Origin: Rhizobium sp. Q54
GTDB taxonomy: Bacteria; Pseudomonadota; Alphaproteobacteria; SHVZ01
DNA: 46,413 bases
Assembly: GCA_945871425.1 (NCBI GenBank)
Contig: CAMBVS010000027.1
Span: 1 to 46,413 of the forward strand
Direction of reading: 5' to 3'
Shown in pieces: positions 16,030-24,026 of this stretch; position 1 is the stretch's first letter, and the number at the start of each line of letters is the position of its first letter. Position numbers and translations under genes: made by a program. Below the pieces are notes generated by a model. The model searched no databases. It was not told where the DNA came from and saw only the letters and a list, made by a program, of their open reading frames with translations.

Positions 16030-17355
16030 ATGACTGCGCAGAAGACGGCGCTTCCAAACGACCTCGAACCCTTTTGGATGCCGTTCACGGCCAATCGCCA
16101 CTTCAAAGGGAGTCCGCGCCTTCTGGCCGAAGCGAAGGACATGCACTACACGACCGTCGACGGCCGGAAGATCCTGGACGCGACCGCCGGGCTCTGGTGC
16201 GTGAATGCCGGTCATGGCCGGAAGTCGATCGTCGAAGCGGTGCAGAGGCAGGTCGCCAAGCTCGACTTCGCGCCGTCGTTCAACATGGGGCACCCGCTCT
16301 CCTTCGAGCTCGCCGCGCGGCTGACCTCGATGCTGCCGGGATACAGCCAGGTGTTCTTCACCAACTCGGGCTCCGAGTCGGTCGACACCGCTCTCAAGAT
16401 CGCCGTCGCCTATCAGCGCGCCATCGGCCAGGGCACGCGTACCCGCCTGATCGGCCGTGAGCGGGGATATCACGGCGTCGGCTTCGGCGGCATGTCGGTC
16501 GGCGGCATGGTCGCCAACCGCAAGATGTGGGGCACGATGGTGCCCGGCGTCGATCACATCGGCCACACTCATAACCTCGAGAAGAACGCCTTCTCGAAGG
16601 GCCAGCCGGAATGGGGCATGCACCTCGCCGACGATCTCGAGCGGCTGGTGGCGCTGCACGACGCGTCCAACATCGCTGCCGTCATCGTCGAGCCGGTCGC
16701 CGGATCGACCGGCGTGCTGGTGCCGCCGAAGGGCTATCTGCAGCGCCTCCGCCAGATCTGCGACAAGCACGGCATCCTCTTGATCTTCGATGAGGTCATC
16801 ACCGGCTTCGGGCGTCTCGGCTCCAGCTTCGCGACCGAGCATTTCGGCGTGAAGCCGGACCTGTTTACCGTCGCCAAGGGCATCAGCAACGCCACCATCC
16901 CGATGGGCGCCGTCTTCTGCCGGAAGGGCATCTACGATGCCTTCATGAACGGGCCGGAGGGCATGATCGAGATGTTCCACGGCTACACATACTCGGCCCA
17001 TCCGGTCGCCTGCGCCGCCGCCCTCGCCACCATCGACCTCTATCGCGAGGAAGGCTTGTTCGAGCGCGCGGCCGAGCTCTCGCCCTATTGGCAGGAGGCG
17101 GTCCACAGCATGAAGGGCCTGCCCAACGTCATCGACATCCGCAACCTCGGCCTCACCGCCGGCATCGAGCTGGCGCCCAGGAAGGATGCACCCACCGCCC
17201 GCGGGATGGACACCCACCTGCAGTGCTTCGAGAAGGGCGTCATGGTCCGTTTCGCTGGCGAAACCATCTGCATGTCGCCGCCGCTGATCATCCAGAAGTC
17301 GCAGATCGACCAGATCGTCGACACGGTCTCCAGCGTCCTCAAAACGCTGCACTAG
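16030..17355 (+). CDS. Omega-amino acid:pyruvate aminotransferase (class III)
   Basis: A 441-residue class III PLP aminotransferase. ATG 16030 follows a strong AAGGAG site and is preferred to a TTG 25 codons upstream. Key elements are TNSGSESVDTALK (phosphate-binding), RGYHGVGFGGMSVGG, LIFDEVITGFGRLG with the PLP aspartate D254, and the Schiff-base lysine K283 in TVAKGISN. The NAGHGR and WMPFTANRHFK segments match beta-alanine:pyruvate transaminases. Such enzymes move the terminal amine of beta-alanine or other omega-amino acids and amines onto pyruvate. An intrinsic terminator follows. Divergent orientation with the binding protein and nearness to the deacetylase suggest uptake, deacetylation and transamination of amines (inference). 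Confidence 0.92.
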   Translation: MTAQKTALPNDLEPFWMPFTANRHFKGSPRLLAEAKDMHYTTVDGRKILDATAGLWCVNAGHGRKSIVEAVQRQVAKLDFAPSFNMGHPLSFELAARLTSMLPGYSQVFFTNSGSESVDTALKIAVAYQRAIGQGTRTRLIGRERGYHGVGFGGMSVGGMVANRKMWGTMVPGVDHIGHTHNLEKNAFSKGQPEWGMHLADDLERLVALHDASNIAAVIVEPVAGSTGVLVPPKGYLQRLRQICDKHGILLIFDEVITGFGRLGSSFATEHFGVKPDLFTVAKGISNATIPMGAVFCRKGIYDAFMNGPEGMIEMFHGYTYSAHPVACAAALATIDLYREEGLFERAAELSPYWQEAVHSMKGLPNVIDIRNLGLTAGIELAPRKDAPTARGMDTHLQCFEKGVMVRFAGETICMSPPLIIQKSQIDQIVDTVSSVLKTLH

Positions 17356-17370
17356 CCGCACGCCAAGCAA

Positions 17371-17400
17371 GGCCCTCTCCCTCCGGGGAGAGGGCCTTTT
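17371..17400. terminator. Intrinsic terminator, convergent genes
   Basis: An 11-base-pair perfect stem (GGCCCTCTCCC / GGGAGAGGGCC, 17371-17396) with a four-base loop is followed by TTTT on the plus strand. It lies between the aminotransferase (ends 17355) and the convergent phosphodiesterase (ends 17410). It may act in both directions, since AAGCAA precedes it. Confidence 0.88.
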
Positions 17401-17409
17401 CCTTTGCCT

Positions 17410-18207
17410 TCAGTAGACGAACGGGTGGGCGGGCTTTCCCGGATCGACGGCGGTGAGATGACTGACGATGCCGCCGTCCTGCCAGAGGTAGAATCCGACA
17501 TAGGGCGGGGTCTCGACCCAGCCGTGGATGCCCTGGCCGTGGATGTTGAGCGCGACCTCCGGCGCCGTCGCCGGGCTCGAGCTGATCACCGTGCCGCACC
17601 AGCGCCGGACCGTGGCGCGATGCAGGTGGCCGCAGACCACCCGCTCGACCTGGGGATGGCGGCGGACGACCTCGCCCATCGCGTCGCCGCCGACGCAGGC
17701 ATAGCCGTCCATCCTCACCATTCCGGTCGTGTAGGGCGGGTGGTGCATGAACAGCAGCGTCGGCTTGTCGCCGGCCTCCGCCAGCCGCGCGTCGAGCCAG
17801 GCGATCCGCTCGGGGCACATCAGCCCCCCGACCTTTCCCTGATCCAGCGTATCCAGGCCGATCAGTCGGACCGGATGGCCCTCGACCACGTAGTGGAGGA
17901 AGCCCGACTGCGGCAGATAGGCGTGGTCGGGAAACGCCCGACGCAGGTTGTCCCGGTTGTCGTGGTTGCCGGGGATCAGGTAGGCGGGCGCCTGCAGCCG
18001 GTCGAGAACCCGGCGGAGATTGGCGTACTCCTCAGCCTTGCCGAAGTCGACGAGGTCACCGGTGACCAGCACCAGGTCGGGCGCGGGCTTGAAGCCGTTG
18101 AGAAAATCGACGGTCTGGGCCAGACGGGCGGCGGTGTCGACATGGCCGGAAAAGGCCATCTCGCCTTCGGTGCGAAGGTGAAGGTCGGTGATGTGGGCAA
18201 TCAACAT
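17410..18207 (-). CDS. Metallophosphoesterase (class III cyclic nucleotide phosphodiesterase CpdA/GpdQ-like)
   Basis: A protein of 265 residues from ATG 18207 (MLIAHITDLHLR), chosen because the first family motif begins right there; an upstream in-frame start would add 20 poorly conserved residues. The calcineurin-like dimetal motifs are all present: DLH, GDLVDFG, GNHDNR, FMHHPP, GHLH. The order and spacing match CpdA (cAMP hydrolysis) and GpdQ (glycerophosphodiester hydrolysis). No substrate can be assigned. A CNB-domain gene occurs at 26497 but is not linked. It is divergent from a small lipoprotein gene. Confidence 0.88.
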   Translation of the reverse strand: MLIAHITDLHLRTEGEMAFSGHVDTAARLAQTVDFLNGFKPAPDLVLVTGDLVDFGKAEEYANLRRVLDRLQAPAYLIPGNHDNRDNLRRAFPDHAYLPQSGFLHYVVEGHPVRLIGLDTLDQGKVGGLMCPERIAWLDARLAEAGDKPTLLFMHHPPYTTGMVRMDGYACVGGDAMGEVVRRHPQVERVVCGHLHRATVRRWCGTVISSSPATAPEVALNIHGQGIHGWVETPPYVGFYLWQDGGIVSHLTAVDPGKPAHPFVY

Positions 18208-18317
18208 GAGAGGCTCGCCGGGCTGGCCCGGCCCTTGCAGTTGGCGGAAGGTGACAACGGCGGGCACTATAGCAACGCCCCGCCGGACGTCCCAGGCTTG
18301 CCCGGAGCGACCCGCCG

Positions 18318-18716
18318 ATGACCCCGACCCTGCGCCGCGCCCTTCTGTCGACCCTGCCGCTGCTGCCGCTCGCGGCCTGCGACAATCCGGTGTCCCGCCA
18401 CTTCGAGTGGCAGAAGCATGCGGCGGTGGTCGAGTTCGCCCCGGAACCGCTCTATTGCTATCGCACGCTGGCCCGGACCGACTGCTTCGCGCAGCCGCTC
18501 GACCGGCGCGAATCCAACCGCCTCGTCAGCAACTACGGCCCGGCGCCAGGCCGTGTCGTGGTCGTGGCGCCGGCACCCCGCGACCGGGAGAAAATGGGGG
18601 AGGTTGTCGACCATGCGCCGCTCATGGCGCCGCGCGAGACGGTCGAATCCGAGCCGCTGGTTCTGACACCGAGGCAGCCGGGCGCGCCGGTGCCCCTGGT
18701 AAAGCCCGCCAACTGA
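18318..18716 (+). CDS. Small predicted lipoprotein, unknown function
   Basis: A 132-residue protein with a type II signal sequence: a charged N-terminus (MTPTLRR), a hydrophobic core and the lipobox LAAC (Cys21). The next residue is Asp, which in Gram-negative bacteria can favour inner-membrane retention. The mature part holds LYCYRTLARTDCFAQPL, two cysteines that could pair, followed by a proline-rich, low-complexity tail. I do not recognise a named family, though similar short lipoproteins with a CYRTLA...DC motif are, from memory, common in alphaproteobacteria. It lies 43 bases upstream of gmhB in the same direction. Confidence 0.72.
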   Translation: MTPTLRRALLSTLPLLPLAACDNPVSRHFEWQKHAAVVEFAPEPLYCYRTLARTDCFAQPLDRRESNRLVSNYGPAPGRVVVVAPAPRDREKMGEVVDHAPLMAPRETVESEPLVLTPRQPGAPVPLVKPAN

Positions 18717-18759
18717 TCCCTGCTGGCGTCGACGCCGCCCGGTCGGCTATGACCGGGCC

Positions 18760-19353
18760 ATGAGCACCCGGACGAATATGCCGGAAGACAGGGCAAATCT
18801 TGCCGGGCCGGCCCGTCGCGTCCTTTCCGCCCGTCCCTCCGGGATCCCCGGCCTTGCCGCCGTCTTCCTCGACCGGGACGGCGTGCTGAACCGCGACCTC
18901 GACTACGTCCACTCGTCCGATCGCTTCGAGCCGGTCCCCGGCGCGGCGGAGGCGATTGCCTGGCTCAACGCGATCGGCCGCAAGGTCGTCTTCGTCACCA
19001 ATCAGGCCGGCATCGCCCGCGGCTATTATTCGGAAGAGCAGTTCGTCGCCTTCACCCGCTGGATCGAGGACTGGCTCGCCGCCCGCGGCGCCCTGATCGA
19101 GGCGACCTACTACTGCCCGCATCATCCGACCGCGGGAACCGGCAGCTACCTTCTCGCTTGCGGCTGCCGGAAGCCGCAGCCGGGCATGATCCGCGCCGGC
19201 CTCGCCGACCTTGCGCTCGACCCGGCACAGTGCTTCCTGGTCGGCGACCAGCCGACCGACATCGCTGCGGCGGAAGCCGCGGGCATTCCCGGGCACCTCT
19301 TCGACCACAGCAATCTGCTCGACTTCGTCCGCCGGCTCGTCGGCACCGGCTAG
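18760..19353 (+). CDS. gmhB: D-glycero-D-manno-heptose 1,7-bisphosphate 7-phosphatase-like HAD enzyme
   Basis: A protein of 197 residues; ATG 18778 is a possible alternative start. HAD motif I is FLDRDGVLN (nucleophile D38, acid/base D40), motif II is FVTNQAGIARG, motif III is CRKPQPGM, and motif IV is VGDQPTDIAAA. The inserted zinc site CPHHP...CGC is the GmhB signature. GmhB removes the 7-phosphate of heptose bisphosphate on the way to ADP-heptose for LPS core or S-layer glycans; the related histidinol phosphatase is the main alternative. Just downstream, on the other strand, lie two GT4 and one GT9 (heptosyltransferase-like) gene, which fits a glycan-assembly locus. The stop shares CTAG with the convergent GT4 gene. 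Confidence 0.87.
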   Translation: MSTRTNMPEDRANLAGPARRVLSARPSGIPGLAAVFLDRDGVLNRDLDYVHSSDRFEPVPGAAEAIAWLNAIGRKVVFVTNQAGIARGYYSEEQFVAFTRWIEDWLAARGALIEATYYCPHHPTAGTGSYLLACGCRKPQPGMIRAGLADLALDPAQCFLVGDQPTDIAAAEAAGIPGHLFDHSNLLDFVRRLVGTG

Positions 19354-20378
19354 GGCCGGACGATCCGCTCGAAAAGCGCCTTGTAGCTGGCGACGACGGC
19401 GGCCTCGGTGAAGTCCGTTTCATATCGCCGCCGGCCGTTTGCGACCAGACGTGCCCGCATATCGGCATCGCCGAGCACGCGCCGGATCGCCGCCGCCAGC
19501 GCCGGCGCATCGTCGATCGGCACCAGGAGGCCGTCGGCCCCGTCCTCGATCAGCGCACCAGGACCGGCCGAGCGCGTGGCGACGAGAGGCACGCGCGCCG
19601 CCCAGGCCTCGATCGAGACGATACCGAAGGGCTCGTAGCGCGACGGGAAGACACAGAGATCCGCGGTCGCCAGGAGGTCGAGGCGGTCGTCACGCCATCC
19701 AAGCAGGCGGACGCGGTCGCCAAGGCCGAGGCGAGCGATCTGCGCCTCCAAGGCGGGACGCAGCTCGCCTTCGCCGGCGATCACGAGCTGTGCCTCCTGC
19801 ACCGTCGCGATCGCATCGATCAGCACGTCGAAGGCCTTGGCTGGATGGAGACGGCCGAGCGCCAGCAGGAGAGGCGCGCCGTCCTTCACGCCCAAGGCCC
19901 TGCGGTCGAGGCGACGTCCCTGCCCGTCCGGCGCAAATGCGTGCAGGATATGCGCGCGCTCGGCCGGCCAGCCTTCGCGGACGACGTGCGCCCGCATGTC
20001 CGGGCTCATCGCCGCCAGGTGATCGCAGCGGCGGTAGTATTTGAGGTCGTAGAATCCCCCGAGCCAGCCGAGGCCGACGTGGTCGCCACGCGGCAGGAAC
20101 GAGGCCGCCCGCCGCATCCAGGCCATGGCGATGTCGGGCTTGAAGCCGTCGACGAGGCGCCGCAGTCCCGACCGCGTCTTCATGTCGAACCAGCGCGACG
20201 CGAAGGGAAGCTCGATCACCTCGACGCCGCCGGCACGAAGCAATGCCGAGCGCGCAGCGTCGCGCCGGATCACCACCTTCTGCTGGAGCCCGGCTCGATG
20301 CAACGCCAGGACGGTGTCGACGAAGCAGGTCTCGGCGCCGCCGTGGGGCGCGCCGGCCATCACCTGCAGGACCCGCAT
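19350..20378 (-). CDS. GT4-family glycosyltransferase
   Basis: A protein of 342 residues from ATG 20378, whose start overlaps the upstream gene's TGA by one base (TGATG), typical of translational re-initiation. N-terminal domain: MRVLQVMAGAPHGGAETCF, with the glycine-rich acceptor loop. C-terminal domain: LLALGRLHPAKAFDVLI, VRLLGWRDD, and the donor-binding motif PSRYEPFGIVSIEAWA (E-x7-E). This is a standard GT-B retaining transferase using a nucleotide sugar. It is the last gene of a GT9-GT4-GT4 operon (minus strand). The product is probably part of LPS core or another surface glycan. Confidence 0.88.
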   Translation of the reverse strand: MRVLQVMAGAPHGGAETCFVDTVLALHRAGLQQKVVIRRDAARSALLRAGGVEVIELPFASRWFDMKTRSGLRRLVDGFKPDIAMAWMRRAASFLPRGDHVGLGWLGGFYDLKYYRRCDHLAAMSPDMRAHVVREGWPAERAHILHAFAPDGQGRRLDRRALGVKDGAPLLLALGRLHPAKAFDVLIDAIATVQEAQLVIAGEGELRPALEAQIARLGLGDRVRLLGWRDDRLDLLATADLCVFPSRYEPFGIVSIEAWAARVPLVATRSAGPGALIEDGADGLLVPIDDAPALAAAIRRVLGDADMRARLVANGRRRYETDFTEAAVVASYKALFERIVRP

Positions 20379-21409
20379 CAGATCAGCTTCTCGAAGGCCG
20401 ACGCGGCCTCGTCCCATCCCCAGCTGCGCTGACGTTCGAGCGCGCGGCGGCTCATCCGCCGCCAGAGGCGGTCATCGCTCAGCAGCGCGATCGTCTTGTC
20501 GGCGAACAACCGGTCGTCGCCTTCGACGAATCCGGTCTCCCCATCGGCGACCCGCTCGGCCATGCAGCCAAAGGGCCCGACCACCGCGGGCATGCCCGTC
20601 GCCTGCGCCTCGGCGACGGCGAAGCAGAACGTCTCTTCCTTGTCGCCGCGATAGACCAGCACGCGGGCCGCCCGCATCTCGTCGGCCAACACCGACTTCG
20701 ACACCGGCGCCCGCAGCACGACGCCGCGGTCGGCGAGCTGCCTTGCGTAGTCCAGGATCGGCTCCATCTCCTTCGCCTTGGCGACGCCGTAGGCGCCGTA
20801 GACCGCCGGACCCGAGAAGACGTGCAGTTCCGCCGTCGGCAGGCGCGGGTGGATCCGCTGGGCCCAGAGGGTGAGGAGCCAGTCAAGGCCGCGCATCGGA
20901 TTGGAGACGAAGAGCGCGCGGGGCGGCGGCGGTTCGTCCGCCGGCTCGCTGTCGAGGAAGGCCCGGGAAATGCCGAACGGGATCACCACCCGGCCGCCGT
21001 CCGGCGCCCAGGCCGGATAGGTGTCGGCGTGGTAGAGTGAGGAGAAGACCACCACCGGCTTCAGGCGAAAGATCTTGGAGAGGTAGCGCCACTTCAGCAG
21101 ATAGCGTGCCGGATTGTGGATCCAGAACAGCCGCCGCCGCGCCCTCGGCACCATGGGCAAAAGGCTATGGGCGCGGTTGGCGATGTAGAGATCGGCCGAC
21201 TGCGGCACACCCGCCTCCAGCGGCGCCCAATCGACGCCTTCCTCATTGAGCGTCTCGTTGCAGCGATTGCGGACGGTGACCTGGTGCCCACGGCGGGCCA
21301 GCGCGAAGGCAAGCGAAGCGAAGGCCGTCTCGGCACCGCCGAGAGGTCCCTGGGCGAGGCTCCGCGCATCGAAGCGGAGACCGTCGTCGGTCATGACGAT
21401 ATGGGCCAT
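20378..21409 (-). CDS. GT4-like glycosyltransferase
   Basis: A 343-residue GT-B protein. The N-terminal part has GPLGGAETAFASLA, an acceptor loop like that of its downstream neighbour, and FWIHNPARYLLKW. The C-terminal part has FVSNPMRGLDWLL, GVVLRAPVSKSVLADEM and ETFCFAVAEAQATGMPAVVGPFG with the E-x7-E-like donor site. Sequence similarity to the next GT4 protein is visible only in these motifs. It starts inside the last 19 bases of the GT9 gene and ends in a one-base overlap with the next GT4 gene, so all three are one tightly coupled operon. Confidence 0.84.
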   Translation of the reverse strand: MAHIVMTDDGLRFDARSLAQGPLGGAETAFASLAFALARRGHQVTVRNRCNETLNEEGVDWAPLEAGVPQSADLYIANRAHSLLPMVPRARRRLFWIHNPARYLLKWRYLSKIFRLKPVVVFSSLYHADTYPAWAPDGGRVVIPFGISRAFLDSEPADEPPPPRALFVSNPMRGLDWLLTLWAQRIHPRLPTAELHVFSGPAVYGAYGVAKAKEMEPILDYARQLADRGVVLRAPVSKSVLADEMRAARVLVYRGDKEETFCFAVAEAQATGMPAVVGPFGCMAERVADGETGFVEGDDRLFADKTIALLSDDRLWRRMSRRALERQRSWGWDEAASAFEKLI

Positions 21410-22374
21410 TCCCCGCTTTCCTCGATCGCGTCCAGAAGTTCCCGTGCCACGCGCTCGGCCTCGTCAACGGTCAGCCCGTCCATGAGCGTTCCGGAGGTGC
21501 GATGGTCGAAGGCCGGGTCGGCCATCAGCGCCTCGGGCGTCATCGGCGTCTTCGCCACCGCCGTCCACCGTCCCCAAGGACGATAGTGCTCTACCGGACT
21601 CGGGCCGAAGAGACCGACGGTCGGCACGCCGATCGCCGCCGCCACATGCATCAGACCCGAATCATTGCCGACGAACAAGCGGCAGCGTGCGAGGCAGGCG
21701 GCGGCCTCCAGCGGATCGACCCGCCCGACGAGATCGAGCCGGCGATCGGCCGGGAGCGCATCGAGAACCGGCCGGACCGCGTCCCGCTCGCCTTCGGCGC
21801 CGAGCACGGCGACGCGCCCGCCCGCCAGCGGCCCCGCTCGGGTGATCCGGCGCGCCAGGTCGGCAAAGCGCTCGGCACGCCAGGTCTTGGCGCGCCAGTT
21901 TGCCGCAGGCCCGAGCGCCAGCACCGGGGGCCCGTCGGGAATGAGCCGGGCTGCTGTCGCGTGCTCGGCCGGCCCGAGCCAGATCTTGGGCGCCGGCGGC
22001 GCCTCGCCGAGGCCGACTAGCCGGCCGAGTTCCTCCACCCGGTGACCGCGTCGGTCGCCTTTACCGAGAACCAGCCGCTCGGCGGTGGGGACGAGGTAGG
22101 CGAGCGCCGATCCCCGGAGGTCGACCACGAGCCGCCAGCGCCTGAGGACGGAACGGGCCCAGAGATCGAGCCAATGCGCGCCGCCCGCGCGCTTGGTCAG
22201 CACGTGAAGCCGTTCGAGGCCGGGGGTGTTGCGGAAGATCGGTGCCGCGACCGGACCTGCGGCGACGGTGACGCTGGCGCCCGGCAATCTCGCCAGGCAT
22301 TGGGAGAGTACGCCCGTCGACAACACGGCATCGCCGAGCCGGGTCGAGGTGACGAACAGGAGGGAGCCGGGCAT
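21391..22374 (-). CDS. GT9-family glycosyltransferase (heptosyltransferase-like)
   Basis: A protein of 327 residues from ATG 22374 (MPGSLLFVTSTRLGDAVLS). The long open frame upstream of this ATG runs antisense to ygfZ and is not supported. GT9 hallmarks are the N-terminal RLGDAVLSTGVL loop, DLRGSALAYL, ALGPAANWRAKTW for nucleotide-heptose binding, and FVGNDSGLMHVAAAIGVPTVGLFGPS with the conserved D-SGLMH motif. Family members transfer L-glycero-D-manno-heptose from ADP-heptose to the LPS core. GmhB nearby supports heptose use. First gene of the operon; the start region is shared divergently with ygfZ (87 bases). Confidence 0.89.
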   Translation of the reverse strand: MPGSLLFVTSTRLGDAVLSTGVLSQCLARLPGASVTVAAGPVAAPIFRNTPGLERLHVLTKRAGGAHWLDLWARSVLRRWRLVVDLRGSALAYLVPTAERLVLGKGDRRGHRVEELGRLVGLGEAPPAPKIWLGPAEHATAARLIPDGPPVLALGPAANWRAKTWRAERFADLARRITRAGPLAGGRVAVLGAEGERDAVRPVLDALPADRRLDLVGRVDPLEAAACLARCRLFVGNDSGLMHVAAAIGVPTVGLFGPSPVEHYRPWGRWTAVAKTPMTPEALMADPAFDHRTSGTLMDGLTVDEAERVARELLDAIEESGEWPISS

Positions 22375-22461
22375 CCGCCGGCTTATAGGGCGACGACGCG
22401 ACGCTTGCAAAGCGCCGCCGGCCGGTCCACCTGATTGGGTGAAGATGGAGGGAAGCGCGGC

Positions 22462-23352
22462 ATGGACAAATACGTCCTCCTGGAGGATCGGGGCTTCGTC
22501 AGCGTCGCCGGCGAGGACCGCCGAGCCTTCCTGCAGGGCCTGGTCTCCAACGACATGGCCAAGGTCTCGCCCGGGCATGCCGCCTATTCGGCCTTCCTCA
22601 CCGCCCAGGGCAAGTTCCTCCACGACTTCTTCATCGTCGACCTCGGCGACTTCCTGCTGCTCGACTGCGAGCGTGAGCGCGCGGAGGACCTGAGGAAGCG
22701 CCTCTCCCTCTACAAGCTCCGCTCGAAGGTCGTGCTCGGCACCGTCAGCGACGAGTACCGCTCCCTCGCCGCCTTCGGGCCGAAGGTCGCCGAGAAAATG
22801 CGCCTCACCGAGCCGGGCCAGGCCGTCGAGTATGCCGGCGGCATCGCCTATCTCGATCCGCGCCTCGCCGCCATGGGCGTGCGCTTCCTGCTTCATCCCG
22901 GCCTCGGCGAGGACCCGCTGGTCGCGATCGGCTGCATCCGCGCCGAGCCGGCGGAGTACCACGCGCTTCGTATCGCCAACGGCCTACCCGACGGCAGCCG
23001 CGACATGGTCGTCGACAAGGCGATCCTGCTCGAGAACGGCTTCGACGAGCTCGGCGGGATCGACTGGAAGAAAGGCTGCTACATCGGCCAGGAGCTGACG
23101 GCGCGAACCAAGTATCGCGGCCTGATCAAGAAGCGGCTGATGCCGGTCGAGGTCGACGGCCCGATGCCCGCACCCGGCACAGAGGTCGCGCTCGACGGCA
23201 AGGAAGCCGGCGAGATGCGCTCCGGACACGGCGATCGCGGCTTGGCGCTGCTCCGCCTGGACGCCGTAGAGAAGGCGCTCGCCGAGGGGCGGCCGCTGAC
23301 CGCAGGTAGAACCAAGCTCACGCCCAAGAAGCCGGCCTGGGCGGTCTTCTGA
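22462..23352 (+). CDS. ygfZ: Folate-binding protein YgfZ/GcvT family
   Basis: A protein of 296 residues from ATG 22462, preceded by GGAGGGAAG; an upstream TTG in the same frame is less likely. The diagnostic YgfZ motif KGCYIGQE is present (C206), with FLQGLVSNDM near the N-terminus and AYSAFLTAQGKFLHDFF. YgfZ proteins use tetrahydrofolate and support repair or assembly of certain iron-sulfur enzymes, including the MiaB tRNA thiotransferase. It stands alone, divergent from the glycosyltransferase operon. A short unsupported stretch with gene remnants follows it. Confidence 0.9.
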   Translation: MDKYVLLEDRGFVSVAGEDRRAFLQGLVSNDMAKVSPGHAAYSAFLTAQGKFLHDFFIVDLGDFLLLDCERERAEDLRKRLSLYKLRSKVVLGTVSDEYRSLAAFGPKVAEKMRLTEPGQAVEYAGGIAYLDPRLAAMGVRFLLHPGLGEDPLVAIGCIRAEPAEYHALRIANGLPDGSRDMVVDKAILLENGFDELGGIDWKKGCYIGQELTARTKYRGLIKKRLMPVEVDGPMPAPGTEVALDGKEAGEMRSGHGDRGLALLRLDAVEKALAEGRPLTAGRTKLTPKKPAWAVF

Positions 23353-23430
23353 GGCCAGGGTCCCCGGCCAAGGTTGTCATTTCGCAATCATCCGCAGGGT
23401 CTCGGTCGCGACCGAGAACATTGCCGGTAG

Positions 23431-23517
23431 ATCGCCGATGACGTCGCCGGGCGCGTCGAGGTGACCGCGATCGCCGGCGGCTACGCCCAGCTCGCGCTCT
23501 TCCACAAGAAGGGCTAG
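23431..23517 (+). pseudogene. 3' remnant of an unrecognised gene
   Basis: In the frame ending at TAG 23515-23517 the last 28 codons read as a plausible protein tail, including VEVTAIAGGYAQLALFHKKG. The frame is blocked by a stop at 23428-23430, and no start precedes the tail. The TAG overlaps the Rrf2 stop as CTAG, exactly as at the intact convergent junctions in this window, which supports its having been a real gene end. A competing tail on the minus strand (23377-23457, ending TLRMIAK) overlaps it. Family not recognised. Confidence 0.4.
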
Positions 23518-23936
23518 GCCGCCTCCGACTGCAGCTCGGAGACGACATCGGCCAGCGTCGTGCGCCTGAGCTCGCGCGCCAGTGCCGCCTCGGCGCGGCC
23601 GAGCACGCCCGAAAGCACGCGCTCGATGTTGCGACCGACCGGACAGCAGGTGCTCGGATGATCGTGGATGGCGAAGGGCTCGGGCGCCTCGACCGCGGCC
23701 CGGAGGTCGTGGAGCGTGATGCGCTGGGCCGCCCGCGCCAGGGTCGAGCCGCCGGAGGCGCCGCGCCGCGCCGTCACCAGTCCGGCCCGGGCGAGGGCGG
23801 CGATGATCCGACGGACCACCACCGGGTTGGTGTCGATCGAATGCGCGATCGCGGCCGATGTCCGGGGCTCTCCGCCCGCGAGCGCGAGCAGGGAGGCAAT
23901 GTGGACGGCCATCGAGAATTGGCAGTTTCCGGACAT
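23514..23936 (-). CDS. Rrf2-family transcriptional regulator
   Basis: A 140-residue winged-helix protein. The N-terminal HTH shows FSMAVHIASLLAL, SAAIAHSIDTNPVVVRRIIAALARAGLV and the wing ARRGASGGSTLAR, all Rrf2-like. Cysteines occur at C5 and in STCCPVGRNI, but the C-x5-C-x7-C iron-sulfur pattern of IscR is not present, so this is nearer the YwnA-like group, whose members often respond to thiol or redox stress. Target unknown. It is divergent from the fucosyltransferase-like tandem, whose first ATG is 90 bases away, and could control it. Confidence 0.87.
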   Translation of the reverse strand: MSGNCQFSMAVHIASLLALAGGEPRTSAAIAHSIDTNPVVVRRIIAALARAGLVTARRGASGGSTLARAAQRITLHDLRAAVEAPEPFAIHDHPSTCCPVGRNIERVLSGVLGRAEAALARELRRTTLADVVSELQSEAA

Positions 23937-24026
23937 GATCTGTTCGTTGGCAGTCTAGCACAGGTGGCCGGCACGGCTTTCCGTTTCAAGCCGCTGCCAA
24001 CTCCCCTATCCTTGGCTCGCACGCTC

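Noticed and set aside
16006..17370. Minus-strand 454-codon frame antisense to the aminotransferase
   Set aside because: Same reason: the sense frame has a full class III aminotransferase, ribosome site and terminator.
22375..22962. N-terminal extension of the GT9 protein to position 22962
   Set aside because: The extension runs antisense to the clear ygfZ gene; the GT9 fold begins right at ATG 22374.
23514..23936. IscR-type iron-sulfur regulator
   Set aside because: The Rrf2 protein lacks the C-x5-C-x7-C cluster ligands, so the IscR name is not used.
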